A program made the translations under genes and the position numbers. From contig CM072919.1 in the NCBI GenBank assembly GCA_037013685.1, positions 1,489,616 through 1,553,615 of the forward strand: 64,000 nt of DNA. The letters run 5' to 3'. The DNA is from Acridotheres tristis. Lineage: Eukaryota; Chordata; Aves; Passeriformes; Sturnidae. Shown here piece after piece: positions 12,401-27,400 of this stretch (positions within the stretch are counted from its first letter, which is position 1; every line of letters starts with the position of its first letter). The notes beneath the pieces were generated by a model. It worked only from the letters and a program-made list of their open reading frames with translations. It was not told the DNA's origin and made no database searches.

Positions 12401-15400
12401 AATTGCAGCAAACAAACAGCTTGACTCAGTACCCCTGAGTATTTCACTGCCTCATCATATACTTTGCTTTATTATTTGAAGTTTGAATAAGGGTTTGGGA
12501 GAGAGAAGGAACTTTACCCCTCTGGAACAGGCACTTTCTTCTGCGCTTTAGGAGCCACAGGGTTCAGCTCACCAGCAAACAGGGCTATTACTTCCTCAGC
12601 TACAGGAACTTCTTTTATTTGTAGCTTCTGAATGTATTTTATTAGCTGCAAGATGCAAGAAGCCTAAAAAAAAAAAAAGTAGAAGTGGTTTCAGAGCAAT
12701 ATTTAACAAGCTGAACCAAACAAATCGACTGAAGTCAACAGAAGGTGTTTTACTCCGTTAAGGGAATGAAGAGAAACAGCTTAAACTTCAGGTTTGGAGC
12801 AAATGTAAGAAGTCCATATTAAGCTTCTCTTTTAGCTGGGTCCTTTTTGTGCCCTTATGTGACTGAATATTTTTAAAATTAAATTGTTTTGAGTGCAGAT
12901 CTTGTTGGCAGTCTTCAGAGATGGCATCAAACTGCAATAAGATCTGAGCTTTGTCACTGATAACAGCTTATAGAAAATGTGCATGGCCATAGAACCACAG
13001 CTCTGCTCCAAGGCTTCCCATGATAAATCCCAAAGTAATTTCATTCTCTTTACCCTCTCCTGAACCTCCAGATCTGCACTCTGCACAAACTGAGGCAGGC
13101 GCTCGATCATCAGCTGTGTAATTTCCTGAGCTGCTTCCTTTTCCCCAGCCTGCTCCTTCTGCTGCAGGATGGATGCATAGAGCTTCACCATGTTCTGCAC
13201 ATAAACAGCCTGGATGTGGCCTGGCAGGGTTGTCACTTTGGGCCTCAGCATTGCTTCCAGGGTTTGGTTTGCTTCCTCGAGGTGTCTGTAAGGACAGAGT
13301 ACACAGAATGAAAGGCAAGCAGAAATAAAATCCAGCAGGCAGTGCTTAATAGATAAAGGAATATAGATCATAGCACTTTGTTTTAACAGATCTCATGCTC
13401 TTAATCAAAGTTATCTGCTCACAACTAAATGGAAGATGCATGAAAAAGTTACTGGATTATTACAAGCAGATAGCTAAAGTTGTTTCTAAGTAAAAATGTG
13501 ATCACACTGGAAAAGAAGATGATATTCTCTTATTTTGTCATATCCAGTTTTCTTTGTACATTTTTTTTTTAGAAAATGAAGATCTGAGCTGTACCAGCAT
13601 TCCCCCAATATCAGACTTACAGTGTGAATTTAAACTGGAGCCAGTGTTCAGAGTGGCAATTAGGAGACACCAAACCAGCAGGTAAGAGGAGACTACAGTA
13701 CCACTCCCATCCAATCTACCAGAATAAAAGCTGGGTAACAGCTGTATCCACACATGCAAGACACAAACATCTGTTGAAGCTAAAAAACCGTATTGGTACA
13801 AGAACACTGCAAATTGTGCTACTGTGGGCACCAAAATTTTGAGCAAAAAGATGACAGCTTTTAATTTCCAAGAAGATGGGGTTCTGCAAAAACCTTTTAA
13901 CAAGGGCAAAACAGAGAGGAGAGAAAGAACTAATTCAAACACAGTGATTGAATATGTTCCCCATAATATAAATGGGGGTAGACCTTAATGATTAAGGAGT
14001 TTCTTCAATATCTTAAGATCTAACAGATTATGCCTACATTACCAGAAGGATCCAAAGCTGTTGGAGAGTGTCCAGAGTTCTCCTCTGGGACAGGAGCCCA
14101 GGAAGGGCTGGAGCTGTGCCAGGGCTTGGCATGGAGCTCAGGGAAAGGTTCTTCCCCCCGAGGGTGCTGGGCAGTGCCCAGGCTCCCCAGGGAATGGTCC
14201 CGGCCCCAAGGCTGCCAGAGCTCCAGGAGCGTTTGGACAGCGCTCTCAGGGATGCTCAGGGTGGGATTGTTGGGGGGTCTGTGCAGGGACAGGGGCTGCA
14301 CTGATCATCCCTGAGGGTTTCTTCCAGCTCAGAATATTCTGGGATTCTATGATTCACTACTATGGCTTCCTGCATGAGTGAGCAAGGCTGGAGAGACAGG
14401 AAAAATGACCAGATAATTAAAATTGTCTTGACTAGAAAGTGCAGAGGAGTGGATAGTGTGAGAGAGCAAGAGAAAAACAAATCACTTTGGTGGCATTAAG
14501 CTACATACTCTGAACCAGCCTCCTCTAAAAAACACATTTCAGTGCCCAAAAGCTGCCCCTCCCATCACTCACTCGGAGAACTCTCCACAGATCCAGGCAG
14601 CAGCATAGAGCACCTCACAGATGCCGTTCCTCTGGGTGTTGCTGGCGATGAGGTGGGCGTTGTCCAGCAGCATGGCCATCTGTGACACTGCAAACTTGCG
14701 GATGGCTTTCACCCTGATGGCCACATCCAACATCTGCGCCGCGATCAGGTGCCCGTGCCTCGTGCCCTCCAGCCGGGTCAGCTCCACCAGGATGCTAATG
14801 TACCTGTGGACAGGGGAAGGGGTGGGGACATCAGAGGACAGCCCTGCATTACCTGTGGGATGAGCCCCAGGGCAGCTGAAAGCACTGACCATTCAAAGTT
14901 GGTGATGTATTGGTAGTTGGACTGGCTGCAGATGTCGATGATTTTGGTCAGCAGCTCATCTCGGTACGTCGTCCCTTCAGCCTTATCCACGTGAATCATC
15001 AATTTCTTCACAATCTCCATCAAGTTCTTCTTGGAGACCTGTTAAAGAGGTGGTGAAGGGCTCAGTCACTTTCCTACACAGCCAAGTCCTTCCAGTTCCA
15101 GTAAAGAAGCTGCTGGCTCTTTGCTGGACCTGTATCATAACCACCTCTGTGGGCCTTAATCCAAAAATGAACCTGTTCAAAGCTTTTGTTAAAAAAGAAC
15201 CAGCACAAGTTTCAAGGTGTTTAAGACAAGACTGGTTGGGGCACTTAGTGCCACGGCCTGGCTGACAAGTGGTGTTAGGTCATAAGTAGGATTTGATGAC
15301 CTCCAAGGCTTTTTCCAACCCAGCTGATTCTATGATTCTTGCTGTGGGAGAGTTGAGGATCAGAATTACTATCAGCAATACAGAAATCCAAGAGAAAATG

Positions 15401-18400
15401 AATCTTCTACTGCCAGATTAGAAAGTTTAAGAGTTTAAAGCATGCTTGCTTATAAAGGAAACAAATTTAGGAGTGATTAACATCCAACAGAATGGATTTC
15501 AAAATCGGTGATTTCCAACAGTGCCTGAACTGAGAAACTCCATCCAGTCTGAATCAGAATTTTTAAAGCCCTCATGCTGAGCCAGATATTTTACTTGTCC
15601 ACAGTGCCAGAAAAGATATGGGAGTTGTTATCAAAAGTCTACGGTGGAGTGGGCAGAGAAAGTTTCATGTTTTCCTTAACCATCACCTTCCTAAAGGGTC
15701 AGGGGGGCTGCAGAGGAAATAAATGTAGCAACATACCATGCCATAGAGGAGATCTAAAGCTCTGAGTCGGATGGACTCGTCTTTATCATCCAAACATTGG
15801 AGAATGAGATCCTTGTGAGACTGAACTGACTTGGGGTGTGTTTTCAGGATTTTGGACATAGCTAACAGTCCCAGGTACTTCACTGTGAAAGACAAAATAA
15901 AACTTCTTTCCAAATATAGAAACACTGTTTTGTGCTAAGCACAAAATCTTAAAGCTGGTTTCAGCAGAAGCACTTGGTATTGAAATCCTTGAATAAAAAT
16001 CTATGATTACAAAAAGCATTTTTGAGAATGGTGAATCACAGACTACAGTCTTTAATTTCATAATCCCAAAGACAGATAAGCAATTATATATATAACACTC
16101 ATCAGGGTCTTCCTGCACCTCAAGTTTTATCATTGATTGAAAAATACGTATTTAATAAATAGAAAAGCTGTTTGAGAACAGGCATCCTGAGGTGAACACA
16201 GCTTTACAAGCACTGAAGGTTGGTGTGTAACAGTCTTGTCCTCAAGGGGAAATATTCAAATGGCAGGAAAAAGAGCTGCACAAAAGAAAAATTTCCCAGT
16301 ACTCTTTGCAGTCACTAAAGCAAGTCAACACTCTTGCATTTTACTATTATGCTCACTGTGCTGAAAATAGCTGTCACTGCTTGCAAAGCAGCCAGTCTAT
16401 AAAAAGGGAAATCCCAGAGCATGGAAAGAACTGGTTTAGATTTACAAGACCACAAACAGCAGTAATAATTACTATCATTTGTTTTTTAAAAATATTATTA
16501 TAAAGAAGTGCTCACCATCAAAAATTATTTCCATATTAAACTCCCCAGCAACTGTTTACACCAGGCACTACAAAACCCCCTCTGAGGCTGCTGCAGCATC
16601 TCCCCAGTGCTTGGGGGCCAACAGCTCCATGAAGACAAGCACCATACTTACAGTTCTGGTCAGAATCTTCTATCAATATCCTCAACTTCTGCACACAAAG
16701 CTGGAAAAAAACCCACCATTTATTACACATCTTAATTTTAAGTCTTAATGGAGTTTACTCAATACACAAGGAAGTATCTGACCAAGACCTGAGGTCTCCA
16801 GGTGAGAGGGTTTTGGTGCATTAATAGAGTTCCAAACAAAAGGAACTTCTGTATGAGTGTATTGATAGCAGGAGAAGAGAGTCAGGAAAACTCTCAAACT
16901 CTGCATTTTAGAGTCAATTAAGTAGAATTTATATAGGAAATGCTTCAGTCTGCAGGATTGCACAGTGAGAGCACTTCAGGGAGCTACTGCTCTAACTCCT
17001 GGCACAAACACAACCCCATCTCCCCAGCCCTTGGGATCCCAGAGCAGAGCAGAACAAAGAGCCCCCAAATGCAGAGTCCCACCTGGATACTGGCGCTGTG
17101 GTTGGGCATCCCCGAGGACAGAGAGATCAGAACTGAAACAGAAGCACAAATTCCAGTCACTATTTCTGTGCTGGGAGGGACTGCAACAACACCACCCAAC
17201 AGCCCACAGCTAGCTCAGCTCTCAGGGAAAGGTGCTAATTATTGTTTGCCTGCTTGCCTGGACTTCTGGGGGTCTGGAGGGAGAAGGATGTGACATGAAT
17301 TTACAGTTTCATATACCATAACAGTAATAATAAGAGGGCAGGAAAAAAGTGTAAAGGTGGGAACAGCAACAACAGCCAGGTCAAAGCTGCTCTTCTTTGC
17401 TCTCACTAAGGTTTATTTCACTGACATCATGTAGCAGTCAAGGCTGTTAATATGTGAGCAGCTACTGCACAGCTGCATTTTTAGGTGTGTATGCAATGGG
17501 CTGCAGCAACAGATCCTGGAGTTTAACGTGATTAGACTGGAGCTTTAATCAAGCCAGCCATTGTTGATTATATGGGACACTTGAAAGCTCTGGCAGCACA
17601 CAGCCCCACTGCAGGAAAGGTGGGCTCAGCCTGGTAACTGCAGCTGGCACAACACAGCCAAGCCAAGCCCAGCTGTGCCCGAGCAGTGCCAGGTGCTGCC
17701 CTCTGTCCCTGCAAGGGACAGGGCTGTGCTGGACACTGTCACCTCCAGAGCTGGCAGGTGCCAGGTGCTCCTCTGGTGTTTCAGGGCTCCTTTGTTGGCT
17801 CTGAGTCTGACATCACCACCCCTGAGGTGTCCTGGGTGGGTGAATTCCCCCTCTACCCACAGGATGATCCCACAGATCTCAGGGAAGGCCACTCTCAGCC
17901 ACAATGGAATTACTCTGTGTTATTTTCCCTCCCATCATGATTCCTCATTTCCCTGAAGGAATGAAGGAACACACAGTGAGTGACAGATCTCTCTTCCCTC
18001 TCTGAACTGACCCAGCACAGCAAGTTCTGCACCATTATCCAAAGTATCCACAGGAGACAGACAGACCAACTGTGAATGTCAATAACCCTCTGCTCCACAC
18101 TCTGATAGGAAAAGTGCCAAGCATGAGCTGTAACTCTGTGTTATCCCTTTTTGCCTTTGTTTTCTCTCACCCTCCCAGTTATGGAGCTCATATCCCTTCC
18201 CCAGAAACTGAAACTGCCAATTAGTAACTCCAATTGCCTCCTCTAAGGAATTACACCCCATTTTTAAACTGCAAAGTTGCAAATTAAAAAAAAAAAAAGT
18301 CTGATCCATCATCACATAAGAAAACTTGGCAAAGAGACATCACTCTTGTTTTAATTCTATTGCTGTTAGTATATTTTGTAGTTGTAGCAACATTTAGGAT

Positions 18401-21400
18401 TTGGCATATAAATAATCTCATTGTCTGTACGTGGTTTCAGCCTTCAGCAAACACAACACTGCTGTAGTGACTGTGCCTCACCCACTGACAACAAAAGATT
18501 TCAGCCCCACAGTAACACCAAGTTTGCCAGGAGACTTACTGCATTATAAAATACATTAAGTTAAAGAAAAAAGGTTTAGAGGTGGTGTTAGTTGATGACA
18601 AAGTTCATTGTGGTTTTTTTTCTAGGTTCCAAATTTCAGTTCTCACCTGCTATTACTGTGTTCACACATTCATATAAGAGAGACATGGCTGAGGTGCTGA
18701 AACAGAAATCAAGTATATTAAATAAGGAATAAACCAGCACATCTTGAAGAGTTGTCAGCACTATCTTGGAGCTAGTTAGCACCTTGAACTTCACAAGACA
18801 TTGTCAGTATTCTGCTCCATATCCCTTCAAACAGATGAAATGATTCTCACTTGAAAACTGTTGGGAGGAGGAATTTTTAAATAAATGTTTAAAAACCCAA
18901 AAATCTTCCTGGAAAAGTACCAAATAAGAGCACTGTGACACAAGGAATACAGAAGGAAGTGGTTACTCAAAGTCCAGCACCAGTCACAAAATACTGAAGC
19001 AATCTTGTCCAAGAATCAAATGAAATCCTCTGCCCAAGATCAAAAATTGATGACAAGGCAGATGGAGAAACTCAGGGCTCTCTCCAGCCAATGAGTCACG
19101 CCCCAGCAGCAGAGGCTTGGGATGCAGGACCACACTTCCCATCCTTGAAGTCAGCAACTGATTTCCAGTGTTTGATTTTCCCCAAAACCCAAATTCCAGG
19201 CTGTTTGTGCCAGCTGAACACACAGACAGTGCAGTTCTGAGGACTGCAGAGCTCCTTCCAAAGCCTGCTCTGTACAAGAGGGAAACAGGAAAAACCTCCC
19301 AAGCCCCAGAGGAGTGAGCTCCAAGTGCAGGGTACCCAGGGAAGGAGCACAGCTCCTGCTGCCCTCAGGGTCAGCCTGGGATGCTGAGAACAAAGACCAA
19401 CAGCTCAGCGTGCTGGGACTCAATATGAGAGCCAAAGTGACTGAATGGGGACCAAGCCAAAGAGGAGTCAGTCCTCACATCTCAGAATTACTAACGTGGG
19501 AGCTGGGGAGAGGAGGTAGGATTGTCCAATTTCCTGCTTTTTCTGGTGGGTTGTATCTATTTGTTACTGCTGCCAACAACTAGGCTGGAGTCACCTGGGT
19601 GCTGCTCTGCTTTGAGCCTGCCTTAAAGAAATGAGGGTGGGCAGAAATCACCTGGCTAGAGCTGCTCTCAAAGCTACACAGATATCTGCTTAAAACCTTG
19701 CTCTGTCACATGAAAAGAAATCAACTTTTTCACTCAACTCCTGCATAAGATCACATTTCCTTTTCATAACTGCGAGAATCCATGTATTCCCTCCAAGGCA
19801 TTATTTTCTGATTTCTGTCTAGAATTAGAACCACTACACCACCACAAACCAGCATTAAAAAGGGACAAGGAAATAACTTCAACTTTATTTCATCTACATT
19901 TGGAACATATATAAGAACCTCTTTCAAAACACATCTGAACTGCCAAACGCATGAGAAAGGGCTTTAACATATTCCTTGTCATGTTTTGGTGGGTAAGGCA
20001 CTCCCAAAAGTCAGAAATCAAATGTGAATAGGAGAGGCAAATACACAGCTGAGCCTTTTTTAAGCCAGAATTTTTATACATCCTCCACAGTCATCTCTGG
20101 CTTGAAATGCAGTGAAAGGAAAGCAAATTACTCCAATTTTCATGTATCCTTTGGAGGAATTCATGCTGACAGTCAGATACCCAGAGACTTTCCTTTAAGG
20201 CATTTTACCTCACTCAGGAAACAACCCTGATCTAAGATTATCTTTTGATACTTGAAGCCAATATACCAAAAATCAAGAAAAATTTATAAAATGCACCCTC
20301 ACCCCTGCTATTAACCCACCCAGCAGGTCCTTCCCCAGTCCTGACTGAACAAGGCAGGATTTTTTTTTGTCACATATACCTGTGGATGAGGTTGGTCAGG
20401 GGCTCAATCAGTTTCTTTCCCAGTCTTGGTTCTAATGGAGTAAGAGCACCAAACTATTCAAAAAGAAGAACGGTGAGTTAATAGCTGCTTTTCAGTAGCT
20501 TCAAAACACTATGGAAATTACAGCTGCCTGTATTTAAACCAAACTATATTAACATATTTTTCTCTTTGGTTACATTCACAAACATTAGGAGATATTGCTG
20601 GTTTCTTTTTATTCAGAATGAATGGTAACTATGCCTCCCAGCAAGAAATCCATTTTCACACCCATTTCCACCTAATCCTGTAAACAAAAAGCAGAATACT
20701 TGCCAGTTTTATAATTTTAATGAGAACCCAATTATTGGTTGACGACGTCATCAGCTTGAAGAAGAGGGGAGCAAGGGAAAGGTAATTTTTGGGATTGCGT
20801 CGAGCCAGCTCACAAATAACATTTACTGCAGCAGACTGCACACCTGGGGAAAACAAGTGGGAAAAGCACAAATCCCATCAATGCCTTCATTGGAATTGAA
20901 ATTTCTGGTGCAGAACCCCCACAGCAAAAGCAGCTGAAGCTTCAGAACTGTGTGTCCAATGGTTTGGCCTCATTCCCAACCCTGAGGCAGGAAAGTAAAT
21001 ACAGGGATGAAAAAGCAAACTGAGAAAGGGTTTTATTTAATTCTGGCTATTTTCTAATATAGCAGCAAGCCAGGTTATCTGCTTTGGGTCCAGCATGACA
21101 AAAACCAGCACATCCCTGTCCTGGACTGTGGAGAGCTTTGTGGGACACAAATCAATAATCAATAATCACCCACCAGAAAGTTTCCAATCACTCTTGACTT
21201 CTCTGATATGTATTATTTAAAAATGTTTAAACACAGAACAGAAACAACAATTCCTTAAACAATCTGACTGGACACATTCACTCCTTTCTCATTACTCAGC
21301 CTCTTACATGGGTTATTGCCAGTTTGGAATCTTTTAGTCTAGACAGGCTGGGTGTCCTAGCAGAGAGCAAACCTTCTCTCCACAAAGCATAACAATTTCT

Positions 21401-24400
21401 TCCTCTCTCTGCAGGTGAGGGATTTTTCTTTCTTTAATAACATTGTCCCTAGAAGATGAATATTCCATGCCCACAATAAAACAGTCCAGGAAATGCAATT
21501 ACATTTCTCCTTGTAATTGTAGATACAAATCTGCAATTTGAGATAGAGATAAGATACACAACATATACAGAATTCCTAAAACAAGTGTTTTGGTGCAGTG
21601 AGAACACCAGCACCTCCTGAAGACTGAGCAAAAATGTGAGTATGATACAGAACAATTGCAGATTTCCTATGCTGCTGCTGCTGACCTGCACTGACACAGT
21701 ACTGAGGGGCCCAAAGAGCAGTCTGAACTCAAATAAATAAAAAATACACTAAGGGATGTTAAATCATTTTAAGTGTGTCCAGTGCAAGTCAATAGCTGCA
21801 GCTTGCTAAAAAAGCACAGGAAGCAACAAAAACAGAACCCCAAACCTTGAAATCAACTGAAATATTTTCCATAGGCAAGTTCAGTAAGCAACAAATCAGG
21901 AAACTTTAAGGTGCTTTGTCCATTAAGGATTAACCCACTGATACATTTTCAGTAGCTTTGGGTTTGAAGAAAGGGACATTTTAAAGAACATATTTTTAAT
22001 ATGGCAACACCTGTCAAAACTCTCCTATGCTCACCTACCCTGGGAACAGGTGAGTCAGTGCCCAAAAGATGATTACAGCATTTTTCATGTATTCTTGTCT
22101 CCACAAGCTCTAAAAGCACATGGACCTGCACGTGTGGGAGCAGAAGGAATTCACTAAAATCCACTCACCGGGATCTGGGTCTTCAAGTTTCTCTTTAAGG
22201 CGAGGAAATGCAGGACGGAGGGACTCTGGGTACTTCAAAAAAACTTTGTACATGATTAACACTGCCTTCTTCCTGATGTAAGGCTTTGTGTGAGACATCT
22301 GGTAACAAAACAACTGCAGTCAGGCTCTGAGCACATCTGATTGCAGAGCTCCCATGCTCACACTCCTGTCACCAAAACTTTTCCTGGGAGACTCAACTGC
22401 TTTCTGAAAACTCAGCTTTGAGACAGGAGCAGAATATGTTATCACCAACACTAATGAATATATTTCAAAACGATCCTCTTGATCTAACTAAGGGCTGTAA
22501 AAGCTCCCCAGAACCCCCACAAGAATGAAGCAGCAGTTTTCACATGTACCAGTTCTAAATTTAAGATATTTACCAGATCTGAGTAACTTAACATTCTATA
22601 CTTATGGAGTTATTTCAACCTTATCAACTCACCAATGTCATGATGTCATTTGCCAAGTCCCTGGCAAGATCTGGAGTAACAAAACAGGACAAGCCAGTCA
22701 GTGCAACTCCAGTATCATACTGGTTAGGGCTACTGAGATCCTAAAAAAAGAGAAACACACTCAAAAATTTAAGATCACACAGGATTGTCAAGAAACAATT
22801 TCCTCAGACTAATTTTACTCATTCAACATAAATGAAGCAGAGCTTCTGCTCCATGGGAATATTTATCAACTACTAACACCTGCTAAAGTACAGCCAGCCT
22901 GGGCTGGAATAATGGGCACGAGGAACCAGAATTAAACAAGAGATGGATGACTGCAACATAAAAGCAATCAGAGATTGCATCTTGGTGGTGTTTTAGGAAT
23001 GGAAATAGTCCTTAAACTCTCATTATAGAATCACAAATACATTTAAAATTTATGTATTTATGAAGTATATATTCAATGTTTGTGATCCTATAATCAGGGT
23101 GTAAGAACTATTTCCATAGGTTTTTGGGTTTTTTTTAAGTTCTATTTTTTTGGACTTTAAAAAACCCTGCTAAATTCAATTCCAAGTGCCATCAACTTCA
23201 CTGGGAACAAGCACTCTTGGTGAGTGGTGTCTCACCTTAATTTAGTAGAGAAATGAGATTATTCTTGTCCCAAGTTGCTGCAGCACCACAGCTTCCAGTC
23301 CACAAAGACAGGACACAAATGATGTGTGTGGAACACATTTATTGGTCAGGTTTCCTTGGATCTATTTGTAGCATCCTACCCAGCCCCCCCATAGTCTTTC
23401 AGGTCTTTCTAAGCTTAAGTCATTTAACCATAGTAAAAATTAATCTCTGAGACTATAAACTGTGTATCAGAAACACAAACATGAAGAAGCTGAGCAGAGC
23501 ATTCCCACATGGACTGCTGAATTGGGAGCCCAGATTCACGTGGACACTGAAGCTGCTTCAGGAGAGCTAAACATAGTCAGGCCTTTGGGGTTCTGTGCCA
23601 TTTGCATCTCATTAAAAACCTGCTGCAGGTGGTGGGAAATGAAAGTCTACTTGAAGAATAATGAGTAAAAAAACTGCAATTCATCCTGGCTTTAATGTAT
23701 TTTGAGAACTGATAAATCCTTCAAATCTCAAGTTGTTGGATCAATGAAACATGAAAAGGCATAAAGGAAGATGCTTTTAAGTAAAAACTTGGGCACAAAG
23801 TGGAAGTAGCTAGTAAGTGACTGAAATTTGGTAAAATAAAGTGTCCACAATAAAGACAATAGATATTCACATTCAGCATAGAAGAGTTCAAAGGATAAAG
23901 GGAAAAGCACTAGTTCTTTAGGGAAGATACTGGATAACATCGCACTGCTCTTTTTTAAGCAAGGAAAACACATTTTAGTTCCTCAGATGGTAAAAATGTA
24001 GGCACATATTGTACTGGATTAATCAAGTTTTAAAGCAGTGATACTTAAAAAATTAAAGTGAAGAGTTTAAAAAAAAAATCTAACTTCAAGAATGGGAAAA
24101 CTATGGTGCAAACCAGTAACTGTAAGTGATCAATCTCTATGAAAATGAATACACACAGGGGTACATGAATACAGAACAAAACTTTCCATACACCCTTCAC
24201 CATTTTTACACCCAATTCTACCAGAGAAGACAAAGTTTGGTCTGGAATAACAGACAAAAAGAACTCACAAGTAGAAATGTTGTGGAGCCATGTCACTCCC
24301 GAGCCACTTCTCATTTTACTTCAGGAATGGGGACATTTTCCCTGCCTGTTACATTCTAATAAGCACTGCCTAGAGACCAGCAAAGTTATTTCTGTCACCA

Positions 24401-27400
24401 TTCTCTGTGCTGAACAAACACAGAGCTGGTATGAGGCAGCACGGGGAGGGCTGTGCACAGCCCCTGAGTGTTTCATTAATCCCTCAGTTTGTGGAATGAC
24501 AGGAGACTTCAAATCAAGAATTCTACTTCAACACCTCAATATTCCTAATGGAGACATACTCAGTACAGATGTGAAGTTACAAGCAGAGAGGGAGTGCAAG
24601 AAAAAAATGAAGACCTGAACATTTACCTTTCGGATCTGATTAGTTGTCAGCATAATGACATCAGTCCCTTCATGAAAGCACTGGGAGGCAGCCAGGTACC
24701 CAATGCGCTGGGAAAAGGCAAGGAGGAAAACAAGGTTTGTTTTTCAAGTCAATTTAGACAATGTTGAGGTGGAAAATAACTGGTGGTTTTATAGGCAATA
24801 TTAAAAAGATGAACAAGTAGGTTTGTATAACAGAAGAGGCATGAGAGGGTTTATATCAAGAAAGAATAAATTCAGACAAGTAATGTTCTACAGATAATTT
24901 ATCTGTCTTGGGTATAATAAAACCACCTTCATCTTCTCTATTTTGTGACAACACAGTTCAGTGACCACGAAGCAGCAGAAATAAGGTAGGATTGTCTACT
25001 ACATTAATTTTGTGTTGACTCCTGAGTTTCAGGTATAAAGGCCCAGTTTAAAATCATTCCTTAGGAAGTGACATTCCACCCTGTTATTTGAAAAAGGTCT
25101 GCAACAGAACATGAAACCAATCTTTCAAGAAAAATTATAAAACTACTACAAAATAAAAGATGCCTGGTACTAGGAATCTCAGGTGTCTTCACATAAAAAC
25201 ACCCTGGCTTTTCACAAAAGGTATCCTGGCTTGGCCAGGACAGAGAATTTGCATTTACAGGGAACTCACCTTGAACGTAAACTTGGAAGCACTCATAACT
25301 TCAATAATGTTGAAAGCAGCCCAGCTGATGTCATAGCCCAGCATCTGTAACTGTGAGCAGAGAAGCCAAAATAAACTTCTGAAATAAGAGACTCAAGAAA
25401 ATAGGTCAAAACACCTCCCAAAATTGAAGATGCACCAGGAGTCTGAAAGTGATGCTGGAAGACATCACAGGTTTATGAGCAATGTTACAAGTTTTAAACA
25501 GCTTGCATTAGTTCCAGGGTGCCCAGAGCAGCTGTGGCTGCCCCTGGATCCCTGGCAGTGTCCCAGGCCAGGCTGGACATTGGGCTTGGAGCAGCCTGGG
25601 ACAGTGGAAGGTGTCCCTGCCCATGGCAGGGGTGGCACTGGATGGGCTTTAAGATCACTTCAAATCCAAATCATTCTGTGATTCTGTGATATGCAGTTAT
25701 ATAAGCACTGATGTGAAGGGTTTTCGTCCTGATTTTTTTTTTAATAAAATCCATAACAGAACCACAAAAAATTCTTTACCAATATTTCTGTCTTCTCCTT
25801 GTCAACAAAGGATTGAGCAAAGAGAAACAAACCCAGTTTCAAGTGCTCCTGTCACTATGTCGTAAAAACCAATCCAGTTGAAAACAATTTCTTTTAACTT
25901 ATTTGTTTTAAATGAGATTCACTTCCTGACCCATCACAATAAAATCCAATTGTACCAAACAGAGCAGGAACTTGCAGCCTCTGACGTCAGAGCTGGGGGA
26001 GGGCTGTCCCCACAGCCTGCACACAGAGCAGGGTGACAGCAGCACCCAGACCCCAGGCTGGCTTCAGAGCAGCAGGAAATAAGAGCAGGCAGCTGCAGGT
26101 CCCCGGGATCCCAGCACGGCACTTACATAGGTCAGTTTGCACACTGCGTTTGCCTTCACTGCGATGTTGTCCTGCTTCAGCTCCTGCTTGATCTCATCGA
26201 TGCACTGCGAGATGTATTTTGCCTGAGGAAAACAAACAATTTGAGCTCCTCTGCCAGTTTCTCAAGTTTCCAGCACGTTCGTGGGGAGAAGCAGCAGGAC
26301 TCAGCATTTGCAAGCACTAATCTCACACACATGTTATTTAATAAGCACTTAATTCTGACAAAATGACTTATTAAAAAAACCCACCACAATTCCGTTACAA
26401 AACCAGAAGTATGAGATGTTTCTTTGGTGGTTGTCCCTTTTGCCTCTCCCTCACAATTACACCACTCACTCCAAAGCTCTAGATTCCAAAATCTGCAAAC
26501 ACGAAGTTGCTCAATGGAGACTGAGTAGGCAGAGGTCTGAACAAAAGCAGAGTTCACCATTGCTAGAAAGCTCGACGTCAGAGAACTCCCACTCATTACA
26601 CGGCAAGAAGAAACTGTCAAACACTCTCAGCAGCCCACAAATGAAAGGTGAGTGATGAAAACACCGAGTGTGTTTCACCCCACGTTTGGACATGCTGCCA
26701 ATGATGACACTGTGGGTGTCACAGCCATGCCTGGAGGGACACAGCACCAGGCTTGGATGGGTCACAGGTGCTTCCTGGATCTCCCAAAGCCATGGAAAGT
26801 TCCATGGAAAGTCATGAATCCCCTCTCTGGTTCTCAACTTACATGAGCCCTTTGGTCATTTCCACATTTTGATAAGTAACAGTTATTTATATGAATTTCT
26901 CAGCAATTCAAAGAGCCAAATGTCACAATGTTTACATTTAAATATTGGTGCTTCACATCTTTCCAAGCAATCACATCTGTGCTTGTGGGAAGGACGTGGT
27001 AAACATGTGATTCTAAATTATCTGTACAGATTTTAATTTATAAGCAGAATTTGCTCAGCCAAAGACTCTTCCAGTCCACAATTAATTATTATTTAAGTAC
27101 TGAAGGCATCAGCTACAGCAATCATGAAAATTTAAACGCAAGAAAATAATCTCTCTTTTCAAAGCCATGCATGCAGCAGGGTATTTCACATTCCTAACAG
27201 CCAGAGGAACCAGGTCAGAACCCAATTACCTAATCCCTGCCTGAATGCCACCACCTTCCTCCAAAATGATTTTTCAGCATAGAAGTCTACTGGCCTGACT
27301 TGAAACGACATTTTTTTCCCCTTTACACTAATTTTTATGCATTAATGCAACCATTTTTCAGTCTTTTTACAAATGTCCTGGAGTGACACTCACTATTCAA

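Larger units (their letters stand above)
432..26126 (-). other. AP3D1: AP3D1 introns 2-28, content overview
   Basis: The 27 introns between exons 2 and 29 range from 86 bp (intron 13, 14804-14889) to 2.2 kb (intron 21, 6724-8932). CR1 fragments lie in introns 2, 12, 14, 17, 22 and 23, listed separately. Introns 26, 27, 20, 19, 18, 11, 10, 9, 8, 6, 4 and 3 show ordinary AT-leaning unique DNA; apart from the hairpin in intron 4, I recognise no gene, RNA or repeat in them. Intron 21 has a degenerate CACAGG/CACTGGGAC-rich patch at about 8370-8700 that may be a decayed tandem repeat. Confidence 0.8.
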
